Shown here piece by piece: positions 46,546 to 55,626 of a DNA stretch of 64,000 nucleotides. The stretch spans positions 4,092,001-4,156,000 of the forward strand of contig NC_020516.1 of the NCBI RefSeq assembly GCF_000349945.1, read 5' to 3'. The DNA comes from Azoarcus sp. KH32C (lineage in GTDB: Bacteria > Pseudomonadota > Gammaproteobacteria > Burkholderiales > Rhodocyclaceae). The translations under genes and the position numbers were made by a program. Position 1 is the first letter of the stretch. Each line of letters starts with the position of its first letter. The notes under the pieces are model-generated. The model made no database searches. It saw nothing but the letters and a program-made list of their open reading frames with translations, and had not been told where the DNA came from.

Positions 46546-47942
46546 GCGGCACTCACTCCCGGAAGGCGTCGCGCGGCCGCGACGAACACTTCGGCGCGAT
46601 GTGCGTAGTTGCGGAACATGTCGAGGCTGGCGCAGGCCGGCGAGAGCAGGATCGCGTCGCCTTGCTGGGCCACGGCGTTTGCGCGCTCCACGGCGGCATC
46701 CATGTCCGCTGCACGCTCGACGACTGCTCCGGCGCCGGCGATGGCGGCTTCGATCAACGGGGCGTCGCGGCCGATCAGCAACACCGCGCGGGCGTGACGG
46801 GCGACGGCGTCGCGCAGAGGCGAGAAATCCTGCCCCTTGCCGTCGCCTCCGGCGATCAGGACGACCCGCCGGCCCAGTCCTTCGAGCGCAGCCAGCGTCG
46901 CACCGACGTTGGTCCCCTTCGAGTCGTCGTAGAAGACGACGCCATCAGCGCGTCTTGCAACGGGCTCAACACGGTGCGGAAGACCGCGGAAGCCCTTCAG
47001 CGCTTGTAGCATCGGCGCGAATTCGAGTCCAATCCCATGGCACAGCGCGAGGGCGGCGAGTGCGTTGGCCGCGTTGTGCGCACCGGCGAGCGGCAGTTCG
47101 TCCTGGCGCAGCAATTTGTCCTTGCCACGAACGAGCCAAGCGTCGCCGGCGGCGTCGCTGAGGATGCCGTAATCACGGTCCGTCGGCGGAGCGTCGGTCC
47201 CGAAGGTGACGGCCATCCGGGCGGGCAAGCGCATGGCCGCAACCAGCGCATCCTGGCGGTTGAGGACCTGCACGCCCTTGCCGGCGAAGATCCGCGACTT
47301 CACCGCCGCGTAGGTCGCCAGATCGCCGTGGCGGTCGAGATGGTCGTCGGTGACGTTGAGCACGGTCGCCGCGTCGGTGTCGAGACCGGCTGCGCCTTCG
47401 AGCTGGAAACTGGAAAGCTCGAGTACCCAGCACTCGGGCAACGGCTCGCTACGGTCGAGGCGATCCATCAGCACGTCGAGTGCCGCGGGGCTGATGTTGC
47501 CTGCCGCGACCGCATCCAGCCCTGCCGCCTGGCACAGCGCGGCGGTCAGTGCCGTCGTCGTGGTCTTGCCATTGGTCCCGGTGACCGCAACGATCCGCGA
47601 ACGCTCGCGCATACCGAGGTCCTCGAGCGCACGAGCGAACAAGGCCATTTCGCCGACGACCGGGATGCCGCTTCGACGCGCGGCTTCGAGCAGCGCGATG
47701 CGGCCGTCGATGCCGGGACTGAGCGCAACGAGATCCACCCCGTCGAGCAGCCCGTCGGAGAACTCGCCAAGGACAATCTGCGCATCAGGCAGCGCCGACT
47801 GGAGTGTGGCCAGACCGGGGGGTTGGGTGCGGCTGTCCGCAACACGCAGGCGGGCGCCCTGGCCGGCACACCAGCGTGCCATCGCAAGGCCCGATTCACC
47901 GAGGCCGAGCACCAGAACGAAACGGTCGGTCAGGGCGTTCAT
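46542..47942 (-). CDS. murD: UDP-N-acetylmuramoylalanine--D-glutamate ligase
   Basis: 466 residues. MurD adds D-glutamate to UDP-MurNAc-L-Ala. N-terminal L-G-L-G-E-S-G-L-A binds the substrate and the ATP loop G-T-N-G-K-T-T-T-T is at 122-130. Normal length. Overlaps mraY and ftsW by 4 bases each. Confidence 0.97.
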   Translation of the reverse strand: MNALTDRFVLVLGLGESGLAMARWCAGQGARLRVADSRTQPPGLATLQSALPDAQIVLGEFSDGLLDGVDLVALSPGIDGRIALLEAARRSGIPVVGEMALFARALEDLGMRERSRIVAVTGTNGKTTTTALTAALCQAAGLDAVAAGNISPAALDVLMDRLDRSEPLPECWVLELSSFQLEGAAGLDTDAATVLNVTDDHLDRHGDLATYAAVKSRIFAGKGVQVLNRQDALVAAMRLPARMAVTFGTDAPPTDRDYGILSDAAGDAWLVRGKDKLLRQDELPLAGAHNAANALAALALCHGIGLEFAPMLQALKGFRGLPHRVEPVARRADGVVFYDDSKGTNVGATLAALEGLGRRVVLIAGGDGKGQDFSPLRDAVARHARAVLLIGRDAPLIEAAIAGAGAVVERAADMDAAVERANAVAQQGDAILLSPACASLDMFRNYAHRAEVFVAAARRLPGVSAA

Positions 47943-49027
47943 CGCAGTTTCAGCGAGGACAGGCCGAACAGCACCAGCATCAGGGTGATGATCCAGAACC
48001 GGACAACGACCTGGGTTTCCTTCCAGCCACCCAGTTCGTAATGGTGATGCAGCGGCGCCATGCGGAAAATGCGCTTGCCGCCGCTGTATTTGAAGTAGAG
48101 CACCTGCACCATGACCGACATCGTCTCGGCGACGAACAGGCCGCCCATGATGAAGAGGACGATTTCCTGGCGTACGACCACGGCGACGGTGCCGAGCGCC
48201 GCCCCGAGGGCGAGCGCGCCGACATCACCCATGAAGACCTCGGCCGGATACGCGTTGAACCACAGGAATCCGAGGCCGGCGCCGCACAGCGCGCCGCAGA
48301 AGACCGCAAGTTCGCCTGCGCCGGCGATGTAGGGAACGCCGAGATACTTGGCGAAGCCGGCGTGCCCCGCGACGTAGGCGAAGATCGCCAGCGCCCCGGC
48401 GACCATCACCGTCGGCATGATCGCCAGACCGTCCAGGCCGTCGGTGAGGTTCACCGCATGGCTGGTGCCGTTGATGACGAAGTACGAGAGGGCGACGAAG
48501 CCCCAGACGCCGAGGGGATAGGAGACGGCCTTGAAGAAGGGCACGATCAGGTCGGTCTGCGCGGGTTCGGTTGCCGTCAGACCGAGAACCATCGCGGCCG
48601 CCAACGCAATCAGCGAGGTCCACAAATATTTCCAGCGGCTCGCGAGCCCCTTCGGGTCGCGGTGCACGACCTTGCGCCAGTCATCGACCCAGCCGACGGC
48701 GCCGAAGCCGAGGCTCACCAACAGGGTCACCCACACGTAGTGATTGTGCAGGTCGCCCCAGAGCAGGGTCGTCACGGCAATCGCGATCAGGATGAGCGCG
48801 CCGCCCATGGTGGGCGTTCCGGCCTTGGTCAGGTGCGACTTCGGGCCGTCGTCGCGCACGGCCTGGCCGATCTTCTTTTCCGTCAGCCAGCGGATCAGCG
48901 TCGGCCCGAACACGAAGGAAATCACCAGCGCAGTCAGGGCCGCCAGAACGGTGCGCAGCGTGATGTAGCCGAATACGTTGAAAGTACGGATGTCCTGGCC
49001 CAACCAGAGGGCAAGTTCGAGCAGCAT
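47939..49027 (-). CDS. mraY: phospho-N-acetylmuramoyl-pentapeptide-transferase
   Basis: 362 residues, about ten membrane helices. MraY moves phospho-MurNAc-pentapeptide to undecaprenyl phosphate, giving lipid I. The K-A-G-T-P-T-M-G-G motif, the N-L-T-D-G-L-D-G-L-A motif with its catalytic aspartates, and the late P-L-H-H-H-Y-E-L-G-G segment are conserved. Follows murF by 3 bases and overlaps murD by 4. Confidence 0.98.
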   Translation of the reverse strand: MLLELALWLGQDIRTFNVFGYITLRTVLAALTALVISFVFGPTLIRWLTEKKIGQAVRDDGPKSHLTKAGTPTMGGALILIAIAVTTLLWGDLHNHYVWVTLLVSLGFGAVGWVDDWRKVVHRDPKGLASRWKYLWTSLIALAAAMVLGLTATEPAQTDLIVPFFKAVSYPLGVWGFVALSYFVINGTSHAVNLTDGLDGLAIMPTVMVAGALAIFAYVAGHAGFAKYLGVPYIAGAGELAVFCGALCGAGLGFLWFNAYPAEVFMGDVGALALGAALGTVAVVVRQEIVLFIMGGLFVAETMSVMVQVLYFKYSGGKRIFRMAPLHHHYELGGWKETQVVVRFWIITLMLVLFGLSSLKLR

Positions 49028-49030
49028 GAC

Positions 49031-50431
49031 TTAATGAGACTCCTGTGACGGGGCGCCATTGTGCACCGCCGCAAGCGCGTTCGCCACCCGTTCCATCCGC
49101 ATGAAGCGAGATCCTTTGACCAGCACCACCGTATGGGGGTCGAGTTGTCCTTCGAGAGCCGCCACCAGTGCCTCCGGAGAGTCGAAATGATGCGCGCCCT
49201 CGCCGAAGTTGTGGGCCGCGACAGCGCTCATCTCGCCGAGCGCGTACAAGGTGTCGATCCCCTTGCTCTTCGCGTAGCCGCCGATTTCGTCGTGCAGTTG
49301 CGCGCTGGTCTGGCCGATCTCGCCCATGTCCCCGAGCACGAGCACCGTGTGGCCCGCCGTCGAGGCCAGGACGTCGATCGCGGCACGCATCGAATCCGGG
49401 TTGGCGTTGTAGGTGTCGTCGAGAATCACCGCACCGCCGAGTCCGGGGCGACGTTGAAGCCGTCCCGGTGCGCCGCTGAAACCCGCGAGCCCCTCGACGA
49501 CGGCCTCGAGCGTCGCGCCGGCAGCCAGACACGCGGCCGCGGCACCGGCGGCATTGCGCACGTTATGGACGCCCGGGACCTGAAGCTCGATCTTGACCGT
49601 ATTGCGCGGGGTGACCAGCTCCAACGAGGAGCCGAAGCCATGCTGCGTGCAACGCACCGTCACGTCGGCCGGATGCTCCATGCCAAAGCTCATCACGCGG
49701 CGGCCGGCGTTGAGATCGCTCCAGTAGGCCGCGTGCGGATCGTCGGCATTGACGATGGCGACGCCGTCCTCGGCCAGCCCGGCGTAGATCGCCCCCTTTT
49801 CGTGGGCAATTTCGACGAGCGAACCCATTCCCATCAGATGCGCGCGCTGCGCGTTGGTGACGATGGCAACGGTCGGTCGGGCGATATCGGTCAGATAGGC
49901 AATCTCGCCGGGATGGTTCATGCCCATCTCGATGATCGCCGCGCAATGCCCGTCGCGGAGTTCGAGCAGCGTCAGGGGGAGTCCGATGTCGTTGTTCAAA
50001 TTGCCCGAGGTCGCGAGGACGGCGCCGGGCCCGCGTCCATCGAGACGCGCCTGCGCACGCATGATCGCGGCGCACATTTCCTTCACGGTCGTCTTGCCGT
50101 TGCTCCCCGTGACGCCGATCAGCGGGATCTCGAAACGACGGCGCCAGAACGCGGCCAGCGCCCCGAGCGCAAGCCGGGTATCGTCGGCGATCAGGAGCGG
50201 CAGTTCGACATCGCCGTGCTCCGCGGCCCATGCGGCATCGACGAGTGCCGCGACCGCGCCTTGCTCGCCCGCCAGGGCGACGAAATCGTGGCCGTCGAAG
50301 CGTTCGCCGCGCAACGCGACAAAAAGCTGTCCTGCGCGGATGCGGCGGCTATCGGTTCCGACGCAGTCGAAGCGCGCCTCGGCCGTCGCACGCAGGTCGA
50401 GGCCCTGAGCAACTTCCTGCAGGGTCAGCAT
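49031..50431 (-). CDS. murF: UDP-MurNAc-tripeptide--D-Ala-D-Ala ligase
   Basis: 466 residues. MurF joins the D-Ala-D-Ala made by DdlB to the tripeptide precursor. ATP loop G-S-N-G-K-T-T-V-K-E at 109-118 and D-S-R-R-I-R-A-G-Q-L-F-V-A in the N-terminal domain. The start M-L-T-L-Q-E-V-A-Q lies 7 bases inside murE; an in-frame ATG nine codons earlier is possible but not conserved. Confidence 0.97.
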   Translation of the reverse strand: MLTLQEVAQGLDLRATAEARFDCVGTDSRRIRAGQLFVALRGERFDGHDFVALAGEQGAVAALVDAAWAAEHGDVELPLLIADDTRLALGALAAFWRRRFEIPLIGVTGSNGKTTVKEMCAAIMRAQARLDGRGPGAVLATSGNLNNDIGLPLTLLELRDGHCAAIIEMGMNHPGEIAYLTDIARPTVAIVTNAQRAHLMGMGSLVEIAHEKGAIYAGLAEDGVAIVNADDPHAAYWSDLNAGRRVMSFGMEHPADVTVRCTQHGFGSSLELVTPRNTVKIELQVPGVHNVRNAAGAAAACLAAGATLEAVVEGLAGFSGAPGRLQRRPGLGGAVILDDTYNANPDSMRAAIDVLASTAGHTVLVLGDMGEIGQTSAQLHDEIGGYAKSKGIDTLYALGEMSAVAAHNFGEGAHHFDSPEALVAALEGQLDPHTVVLVKGSRFMRMERVANALAAVHNGAPSQESH

Positions 50432-51936
50432 GCACCCCGCCCCATCTTCCGGTTCCACTCCATCAGCGCGGCGCGCGCCTGTTCGACATCCGAGAATGGC
50501 ATGCGTACCCCGAGGATCTCCTGATAGGGTTCATGGCCCTTGCCCGCGAGCACGATCACGTCGTCCGCAGCAGCCTCATCGACAGCGAGCCGGATCGCCT
50601 GCGCGCGATCTACGATACGTTCGGCGTTCGCACCGGCCCCGTTGACGATCGCGTCGATGATCTTCTCGGGGTCTTCGCTACGAGGATTGTCGCTCGTGAT
50701 GATCACGCGATCGGCAAGCTGACCTGCGACTTCGCCCATGATCGGACGCTTGCCGGCATCGCGATCGCCGCCACAGCCGAACACGCAGACCAGGCGCCCG
50801 CCACGGGCGCGCGCCGTACCGCTGACGGACTCCAGCACCTTCGCCAGTGCATCGGGCGAATGCGCATAGTCGACCACCACCAGCGGCTCCGCGACGCCGC
50901 CGACGAGTTGCATGCGGCCTTCCGGCGGAGTCAGCCGCGAAATCACCCGCAGCACGTCTTCGAGCGCATGTCCGCGCGCCAGCAAGGCCCCCGACACGGC
51001 CATCAGGTTCGAAACATTAAAGGGCGCGACCAAGCGAACCTGCACGTCGGAACGCGTGCCATCCCACTCCAGCGTGAAGCGCAGCCCGGCCGGCGAACTC
51101 TGCACGTTCTCAGCAAGCAGTACGCGCGCACCGGGCACGGCCGCGGCGTTGATCGCGACGCGCGTGTAACCGATGACGGGCATGCCTTGCGCAACGAGAC
51201 GACGGGCCTGTCCCAGGCCGAAACTGTCGTCGAGGTTGATCACGGCCGTGGAAACGCCGGGAAGGTCGAACAACTTCGCCTTCGCGGCAGCATAGCTATC
51301 CATGCTGCCGTGGTAATCGAGATGGTCGCGCGTCAGGTTGGTGAAGACCGCCACGTCGAAAGCGACGCCGTTCAGGCGCTCCTGATCGAGGCCGATCGAC
51401 GAGACCTCCATCACCGCGGCTCGGGCGTCGGTCGCGACGAATTCCGCGAGAAGGCGATGCAATTCGAGCGCGTCGGGGGTTGTATTGATCGTGTTGGCGA
51501 GTTGCCCCGGGAAGCCGTTGCCGAGCGTACCGATGACGCCGCAACGTTCGTCGAAATGCCCGATCGCGCGCGCCAGCCACTGAGTAACGGTCGTCTTTCC
51601 GTTCGTGCCGGTGACGCCAGCCACCCAAAGCTTCTGCGACGGATGCCGGTAGATGGCGTCGGCAAGGTAGCCGCCGAGCTGCCGCAGCCCTGCGACGGCC
51701 ATTGCCGGCACGGCGACCGCATCCGGGCGATAGCCATCGACGTCATCCCACAACACAGCGGAAGCCCCCTGGCCGACGGCAGCGTCGATGTACTTGCGAC
51801 CATCGGTCTTGAACCCCGGCCACGCAGCAAAGACGTGGCCCGGTTCGATGCGACGGGAATCGGCGGTGATGCCGTCGGGGGTGACGCCTGCTTCGCGCAG
51901 GCGCTCCAGGATATTCAGGGCCTGGGCAGCGCTCAC
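50425..51936 (-). CDS. murE: UDP-MurNAc-L-Ala-D-Glu--meso-diaminopimelate ligase
   Basis: 503 residues. MurE adds the third residue of the stem peptide. ATP loop G-T-N-G-K-T-T-V-T-Q at 110-119. The D-N-P-R motif (in I-I-T-S-D-N-P-R) marks the meso-diaminopimelate-specific type, as expected for a Gram-negative. It overlaps ftsI by 4 bases and murF by 7. Confidence 0.97.
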   Translation of the reverse strand: MSAAQALNILERLREAGVTPDGITADSRRIEPGHVFAAWPGFKTDGRKYIDAAVGQGASAVLWDDVDGYRPDAVAVPAMAVAGLRQLGGYLADAIYRHPSQKLWVAGVTGTNGKTTVTQWLARAIGHFDERCGVIGTLGNGFPGQLANTINTTPDALELHRLLAEFVATDARAAVMEVSSIGLDQERLNGVAFDVAVFTNLTRDHLDYHGSMDSYAAAKAKLFDLPGVSTAVINLDDSFGLGQARRLVAQGMPVIGYTRVAINAAAVPGARVLLAENVQSSPAGLRFTLEWDGTRSDVQVRLVAPFNVSNLMAVSGALLARGHALEDVLRVISRLTPPEGRMQLVGGVAEPLVVVDYAHSPDALAKVLESVSGTARARGGRLVCVFGCGGDRDAGKRPIMGEVAGQLADRVIITSDNPRSEDPEKIIDAIVNGAGANAERIVDRAQAIRLAVDEAAADDVIVLAGKGHEPYQEILGVRMPFSDVEQARAALMEWNRKMGRGAC

Positions 51937-53687
51937 ATGCTCTCCTTCACTGCGGGGGGCTCGCCGGCCTTCTGGGCGAGTTGCAGCGGCACCAGCGGCG
52001 CGTCAGGCGGCACGCCGAGCGTGCGCAATGCGCCTTCAGCGATCTGGGCAAAGACGGGAGCGGCAACGGTACCGCCGTAATACTGGCCGGCGGAGGGTTC
52101 ATCAATCATCACGGCCACAATTATCCGCGGATCCGACGCCGGCACCATGCCGACAAACGATGAAACATATTTGTTCGCATAATGACCACCCTCGAGTTTG
52201 TGGGCAGTCCCGGTCTTGCCGGCGACGCGGTAACCCGAAATCTGCGCGCGGGGCGCTGTCCCGCCGGGACTGACGACCATCTCGAGCATGGCGCGCATCT
52301 CGCGGACGGTCTCGGACGAGAAGATCCGCTTGCCGCCGGTCGGGGGGCCATCGAGCTTGCGCAACGACAGCGGCACCATTTCGCCATCGCGGGCGAAAAC
52401 CAGGTACGCGTGGGCGAGCTGGATGAGACTCACGGAGATACCGTGACCGAAAGACATCGTCGCCTGCTCGACCGGCTTCCATGTATGTGCCGGACGCAGC
52501 CGACCGCCGGCCTCCCCGGGGAAGCCGAGACTCAGCGGCTTGCCGAAACCGAGCGCGTCAAAGTTCCGCCACATTTCCTCGGGCTGGAAGTTCATCGCGA
52601 TCTTGACGGTGCCGACGTTCGACGACTTCTGGATGACCTGCGCCACGGACAGCATGCCGTTATGGTGCGAGTCAGAAATCGTCGCCTTGCCGATCGTGAT
52701 CCGCCCCGCACCGGTGTCGACCATGCTACTGGGTCGCACTTTTCCACGCTCGAGTGCGAGCGCAACCGTGAAGGGCTTCATCGTCGAGCCGGGCTCGAAG
52801 GTATCGGTGAAGACGCGGTTGCGCAGCTGCGCGCCGGTCAGATCGGTACGGTTGTTCGGGTTGTAGGTCGGGGCGTTAACCAGCGCCAGAATTTCGCCGG
52901 TGCGGGCGTCGAGCACAACCGACGCACCGGCCTTCGCCTTGTGCGTGGTCATTGCCTGACGCAGGGCGGAGTAGGCGATGTACTGGATTTTCGAATCGAC
53001 CGACAGCGCGAGATCCTCGCCGTCACGCGGCGAGCGCACCCATTCGACGTCATCGACCACTTGACCGCGGCGATCGCGGATCACGCGGCGCACACCGGGC
53101 TTGCCGGCCAGCGAGTTCTCGAAGGCGAGTTCGACCCCCTCCTGCCCCTTGTCATCGACGCCGGTAAAGCCCAACACGTGGGCCATTACCTCGCCGCCGG
53201 GGTAATAGCGGCGGAATTCCTGCTGCTGGTGGATTCCGGGCAGCTTGAGGTCGGCGATCTGCTGGGCGAGTTCGGGCGACAGCTGGCGCTTGAGATAGAC
53301 GAATTCGCGGCCCGCGCCCAGGCGGCGATCGAGCTCCTGCACGTCCATTTCGAGCAGGCCGGCGAGCCTGCGCATGTCGGCCGGCGAAAGCTGCGCGTCG
53401 GACGGGATCGCCCAGATCGAGCGCACCGGCGTACTGACCGCCAACATGTCGCCGTTGCGGTCGGTGACGCGTCCGCGCGTGGCGGGGGCCTCGATCACGC
53501 GCGCGTAGCGCGACTCGCCCTTGGCCTGCAAAAAGTCGTTGTTCACGCCTTGCAGATAGACCGCGCGCCCGGTCAGTGCGAGCGAACCGCACATCAGGCC
53601 GAGCATCACGACGCGGACCCGCCATCCGGGCAGGCCGTTCTTCAGCAAGGGGTTATGGTTGAATGTTACCGGGCGCCGCTTGGTCAT
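51933..53687 (-). CDS. ftsI: septal transpeptidase FtsI (penicillin-binding protein 3)
   Basis: 584 residues. One N-terminal membrane helix (about 24-44), a pedestal domain and a transpeptidase domain with the nucleophile Ser301 in S-T-M-K, the S-S-N motif (K-S-S-N-V-G) and K-T-G-T-A. It cross-links septal peptidoglycan with FtsW. The start M-T-K-R-R-P-V-T overlaps the ftsL stop by 4 bases; a longer in-frame start would cover half of ftsL and is rejected. Confidence 0.97.
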   Translation of the reverse strand: MTKRRPVTFNHNPLLKNGLPGWRVRVVMLGLMCGSLALTGRAVYLQGVNNDFLQAKGESRYARVIEAPATRGRVTDRNGDMLAVSTPVRSIWAIPSDAQLSPADMRRLAGLLEMDVQELDRRLGAGREFVYLKRQLSPELAQQIADLKLPGIHQQQEFRRYYPGGEVMAHVLGFTGVDDKGQEGVELAFENSLAGKPGVRRVIRDRRGQVVDDVEWVRSPRDGEDLALSVDSKIQYIAYSALRQAMTTHKAKAGASVVLDARTGEILALVNAPTYNPNNRTDLTGAQLRNRVFTDTFEPGSTMKPFTVALALERGKVRPSSMVDTGAGRITIGKATISDSHHNGMLSVAQVIQKSSNVGTVKIAMNFQPEEMWRNFDALGFGKPLSLGFPGEAGGRLRPAHTWKPVEQATMSFGHGISVSLIQLAHAYLVFARDGEMVPLSLRKLDGPPTGGKRIFSSETVREMRAMLEMVVSPGGTAPRAQISGYRVAGKTGTAHKLEGGHYANKYVSSFVGMVPASDPRIIVAVMIDEPSAGQYYGGTVAAPVFAQIAEGALRTLGVPPDAPLVPLQLAQKAGEPPAVKESM

Positions 53688-53950
53688 TGCGCCACCTCCA
53701 CCGAGAAAAGCTGTCCGGACGGCGGCACGCGCATGCCCAGACGCTCGCGGGCGATCTTTTCGACGCGCGCATGGGCCGCCCAAGTGCTCTGTTCGAGCTG
53801 CAACTGATCCCACTCCACTTCAAGACCGTGCATCCGCGTCTGTTCGCGCTCCAACTCTGTGTACAGCTTGCGGGCCTGGTGCTGCGACCCCACCACGCCG
53901 AGGGCGCTGGCGACGGCGATCGCCACGAGAAAGGCATCCACGCGGATCAT
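53684..53950 (-). CDS. ftsL: cell division protein FtsL
   Basis: 88 residues: a membrane helix (about 5-22) and a periplasmic coiled coil with a heptad-like pattern (A-R-K-L-Y-T-E-L-E-R-E-Q), then A-R-V-E-K-I-A-R-E-R-L-G-M, the usual FtsL end. Part of FtsQLB. It is weakly conserved in sequence and is recognised mainly by size, layout and its place between rsmH and ftsI. Confidence 0.93.
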   Translation of the reverse strand: MIRVDAFLVAIAVASALGVVGSQHQARKLYTELEREQTRMHGLEVEWDQLQLEQSTWAAHARVEKIARERLGMRVPPSGQLFSVEVAQ

Positions 53951-54885
53951 GCTGCCGCCTCCGTACGTTCGGCGACGCGCATCACGGCACTGCGCGCACG
54001 AGGATTGGCCGCGACTTCGGCGCTGCCAGGACGCTGCGACTTGCCCACGAGTACGAGCCGCGGCTTCGGCAGATCGGCGGCACGCACCGGCAGACGGGCC
54101 GGCAATTGGGGTGGACGCGATTCGTCGCGCATGAAGCGCTTGACGATGCGGTCTTCGAGGGAATGGAAGCTGATCACTGCGAGCCGCCCGTGCGGCTTCA
54201 GGCGACGTACGGCTTCAGGCAGGATCAGCGACAGCTCTTCGAGTTCCCGATTGATGAAAATCCGTAGAGCCTGGAAGCTACGCGTCGCCGGGTGCTGCCC
54301 CGGCTCGCGTGTACGGACCGTTTTTTCCACGATCGCGGCAAGCTGTCCAGTGGTTGCAATAGCCCCCCCTGTCCGAGCAGCTGCAATCGCCTTTGCAATC
54401 GCATAAGCAAACCGTTCTTCCCCATAATCCCTGAGTACCTCCGTGATTTCCGCGACAGACGCCTCGGCCAGCCATTCGGCTACCGTCTGTCCGCGGGTCG
54501 TATCCATTCGCATGTCGAGGGGTGCATCGAAGCGGAAGCTCATGCCCCGCGCCGGCTCGTCGAATTGCGGCGAAGAGACGCCGAGATCGAGCAGCACGCC
54601 ATCGACGTGCGCAATGCCCAAGCGGTCGAGTTCCTCGCCGAGTGCGCTGAAAGGGGCATGCACGAGCACGAATCGCGGATCCGTGAGCGCCTGCCCTGCT
54701 TGGATGGCCATCGGGTCGCGGTCGAATGCGATCAGGCGCCCGTGACTACCCAGCCTGGAAAGAATTGCGCGGCTGTGACCGCCGCGTCCGAAGGTGCCGT
54801 CCACATAGATGCCATCGGCGCGCACATCCAGCGCGTCGACCGCTTCGGAGAGGAGCACCGTGACGTGCCCGTTCGCGTCGCTCAC
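53947..54885 (-). CDS. rsmH: 16S rRNA (cytosine(1402)-N4)-methyltransferase
   Basis: 312 residues. RsmH (MraW) methylates C1402 in the ribosomal P site. H-V-T-V-L-L-S-E-A-V-D-A-L at the start, the SAM loop V-D-G-T-F-G-R-G-G-H-S and the F-H-S-L-E-D-R-I-V-K motif near the end. The start codon is GTG at 54885, overlapping the mraZ stop in a GTGA. A far longer open frame upstream runs through mraZ in another frame and is not real. Confidence 0.97.
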   Translation of the reverse strand: MSDANGHVTVLLSEAVDALDVRADGIYVDGTFGRGGHSRAILSRLGSHGRLIAFDRDPMAIQAGQALTDPRFVLVHAPFSALGEELDRLGIAHVDGVLLDLGVSSPQFDEPARGMSFRFDAPLDMRMDTTRGQTVAEWLAEASVAEITEVLRDYGEERFAYAIAKAIAAARTGGAIATTGQLAAIVEKTVRTREPGQHPATRSFQALRIFINRELEELSLILPEAVRRLKPHGRLAVISFHSLEDRIVKRFMRDESRPPQLPARLPVRAADLPKPRLVLVGKSQRPGSAEVAANPRARSAVMRVAERTEAAA

Positions 54886-55325
54886 AGCGCGAGGCTCTCG
54901 AATCCGGCCGGCAGCGGGCCGCTCGCTAGCGCCAGCATGGCTTCCTGCTGCTTCTGCCAGCCCGCATCGGACCACAGCTCGAAGTGAGTGCCCTGCCCGA
55001 CCAGCCACACCTGCTTCTCGAGCCCGGCCCACTGGCGCGAAGTCGGGGCGATCAGCACGCGCCCGGCCGAATCCAGCTCTTCCTCCTGCGCATAGCCGAT
55101 CAGCAGCCGCTTGAGGCCGGCCGTCTGCATGTCGAGCCCCGGCATCGCCGAAACCTTGTCTCGAATGGGATCCCATGCCGTCTTCGGGTAGACGAGCAGG
55201 CACTTGTGCGGATGGGCGGTAATCACGAGGGGAGCCCCATCGGGAACGAGGGCGTCACGATGCCGCGCCGGGACCGCTAGGCGTCCTTTCGCATCGAGAC
55301 TGAGCGCAGAGGCACCCTGGAACAT
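54882..55325 (-). CDS. mraZ: transcriptional regulator MraZ
   Basis: 147 residues with two AbrB-like (SpoVT) DNA-binding repeats; F-Q-G-A-S-A-L-S-L-D-A-K-G-R-L-A-V-P opens the first and E-L-D-S-A-G-R-V-L-I-A-P is in the second. MraZ binds its own promoter and represses the dcw operon in E. coli. The start at M-F-Q-G follows a GGGGGG stretch. First gene of the dcw cluster; the sites upstream fit self-regulation. Confidence 0.97.
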   Translation of the reverse strand: MFQGASALSLDAKGRLAVPARHRDALVPDGAPLVITAHPHKCLLVYPKTAWDPIRDKVSAMPGLDMQTAGLKRLLIGYAQEEELDSAGRVLIAPTSRQWAGLEKQVWLVGQGTHFELWSDAGWQKQQEAMLALASGPLPAGFESLAL

Positions 55326-55363
55326 CACCCCCCCTGATTTTTCTTCGCCGAAGTGTATCGGAA

Positions 55364-55398
55364 TAACACTTTGACCCACTTTTCACCACCGGACCCCA
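55364..55398 (-). promoter_or_regulatory. mraZ: MraZ boxes (direct repeats, 10-base period)
   Basis: On the minus strand TGGGG (55398-55394), TGGTG (55388-55384) and TGGGT (55378-55374) recur every 10 bases with 5-base spacers; a fourth, TGTTA (55368-55364), is degenerate. Known MraZ operators are TGGGN repeats with 5-base spacers. They begin at the -10 element, a position suited to repression. Confidence 0.8.
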
Positions 55399-55426
55399 CT
55401 TTAGAGCAAAGGTAAAACCGGGTCAA
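55398..55426 (-). promoter_or_regulatory. mraZ: promoter of the dcw operon (Pmra)
   Basis: TTGACC (55426-55421) and TAAAGT (55403-55398) with 17-base spacing. The start point would fall among the MraZ boxes, about 65 bases before mraZ. A further repeat AACGGA/TCCGTT with a TTTT loop lies at 55435-55450. Confidence 0.75.
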
Positions 55427-55626
55427 GCTGACGAAACGGATTTTTCCGTTGCGGCACAATGACTTATGGCTTCGGCGGGAAAGACGAGAAAGCCTGAAAA
55501 ATCAAGGCAGATAGCGCAACTTCATGAGTCTTTTTGGGAAAAAATGCCCGGCGCCGCGCCCCAGGGTGGGGAGCGGTGGGAAAACCGGTCAAAAAGAACG
55601 ATGGAATTGGTTTCGGCGGGGAAAGA

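Larger units (their letters stand above)
55327..55626. other. rnpB-mraZ intergenic region
   Basis: About 300 bases. It holds the MraZ boxes and the dcw promoter (55364-55426) and the 3' flank of rnpB. The part from 55450 to 55626 has no gene that I can support. A run of six T residues on the minus strand (55545-55540) follows a G+C-rich stretch and may end rnpB transcripts, but the hairpin is poor. Confidence 0.5.

Noticed and set aside
53947..55203. A longer rsmH of 418 residues
   Set aside because: The first 106 codons would read through mraZ in a wrong frame; the GTG at 54885 gives the family length.
55535..55570. Possible rnpB terminator with a TTTTTT run on the minus strand
   Set aside because: The run is there, but the G+C-rich stretch before it gives only a 3-pair stem or an impossible one-base loop.
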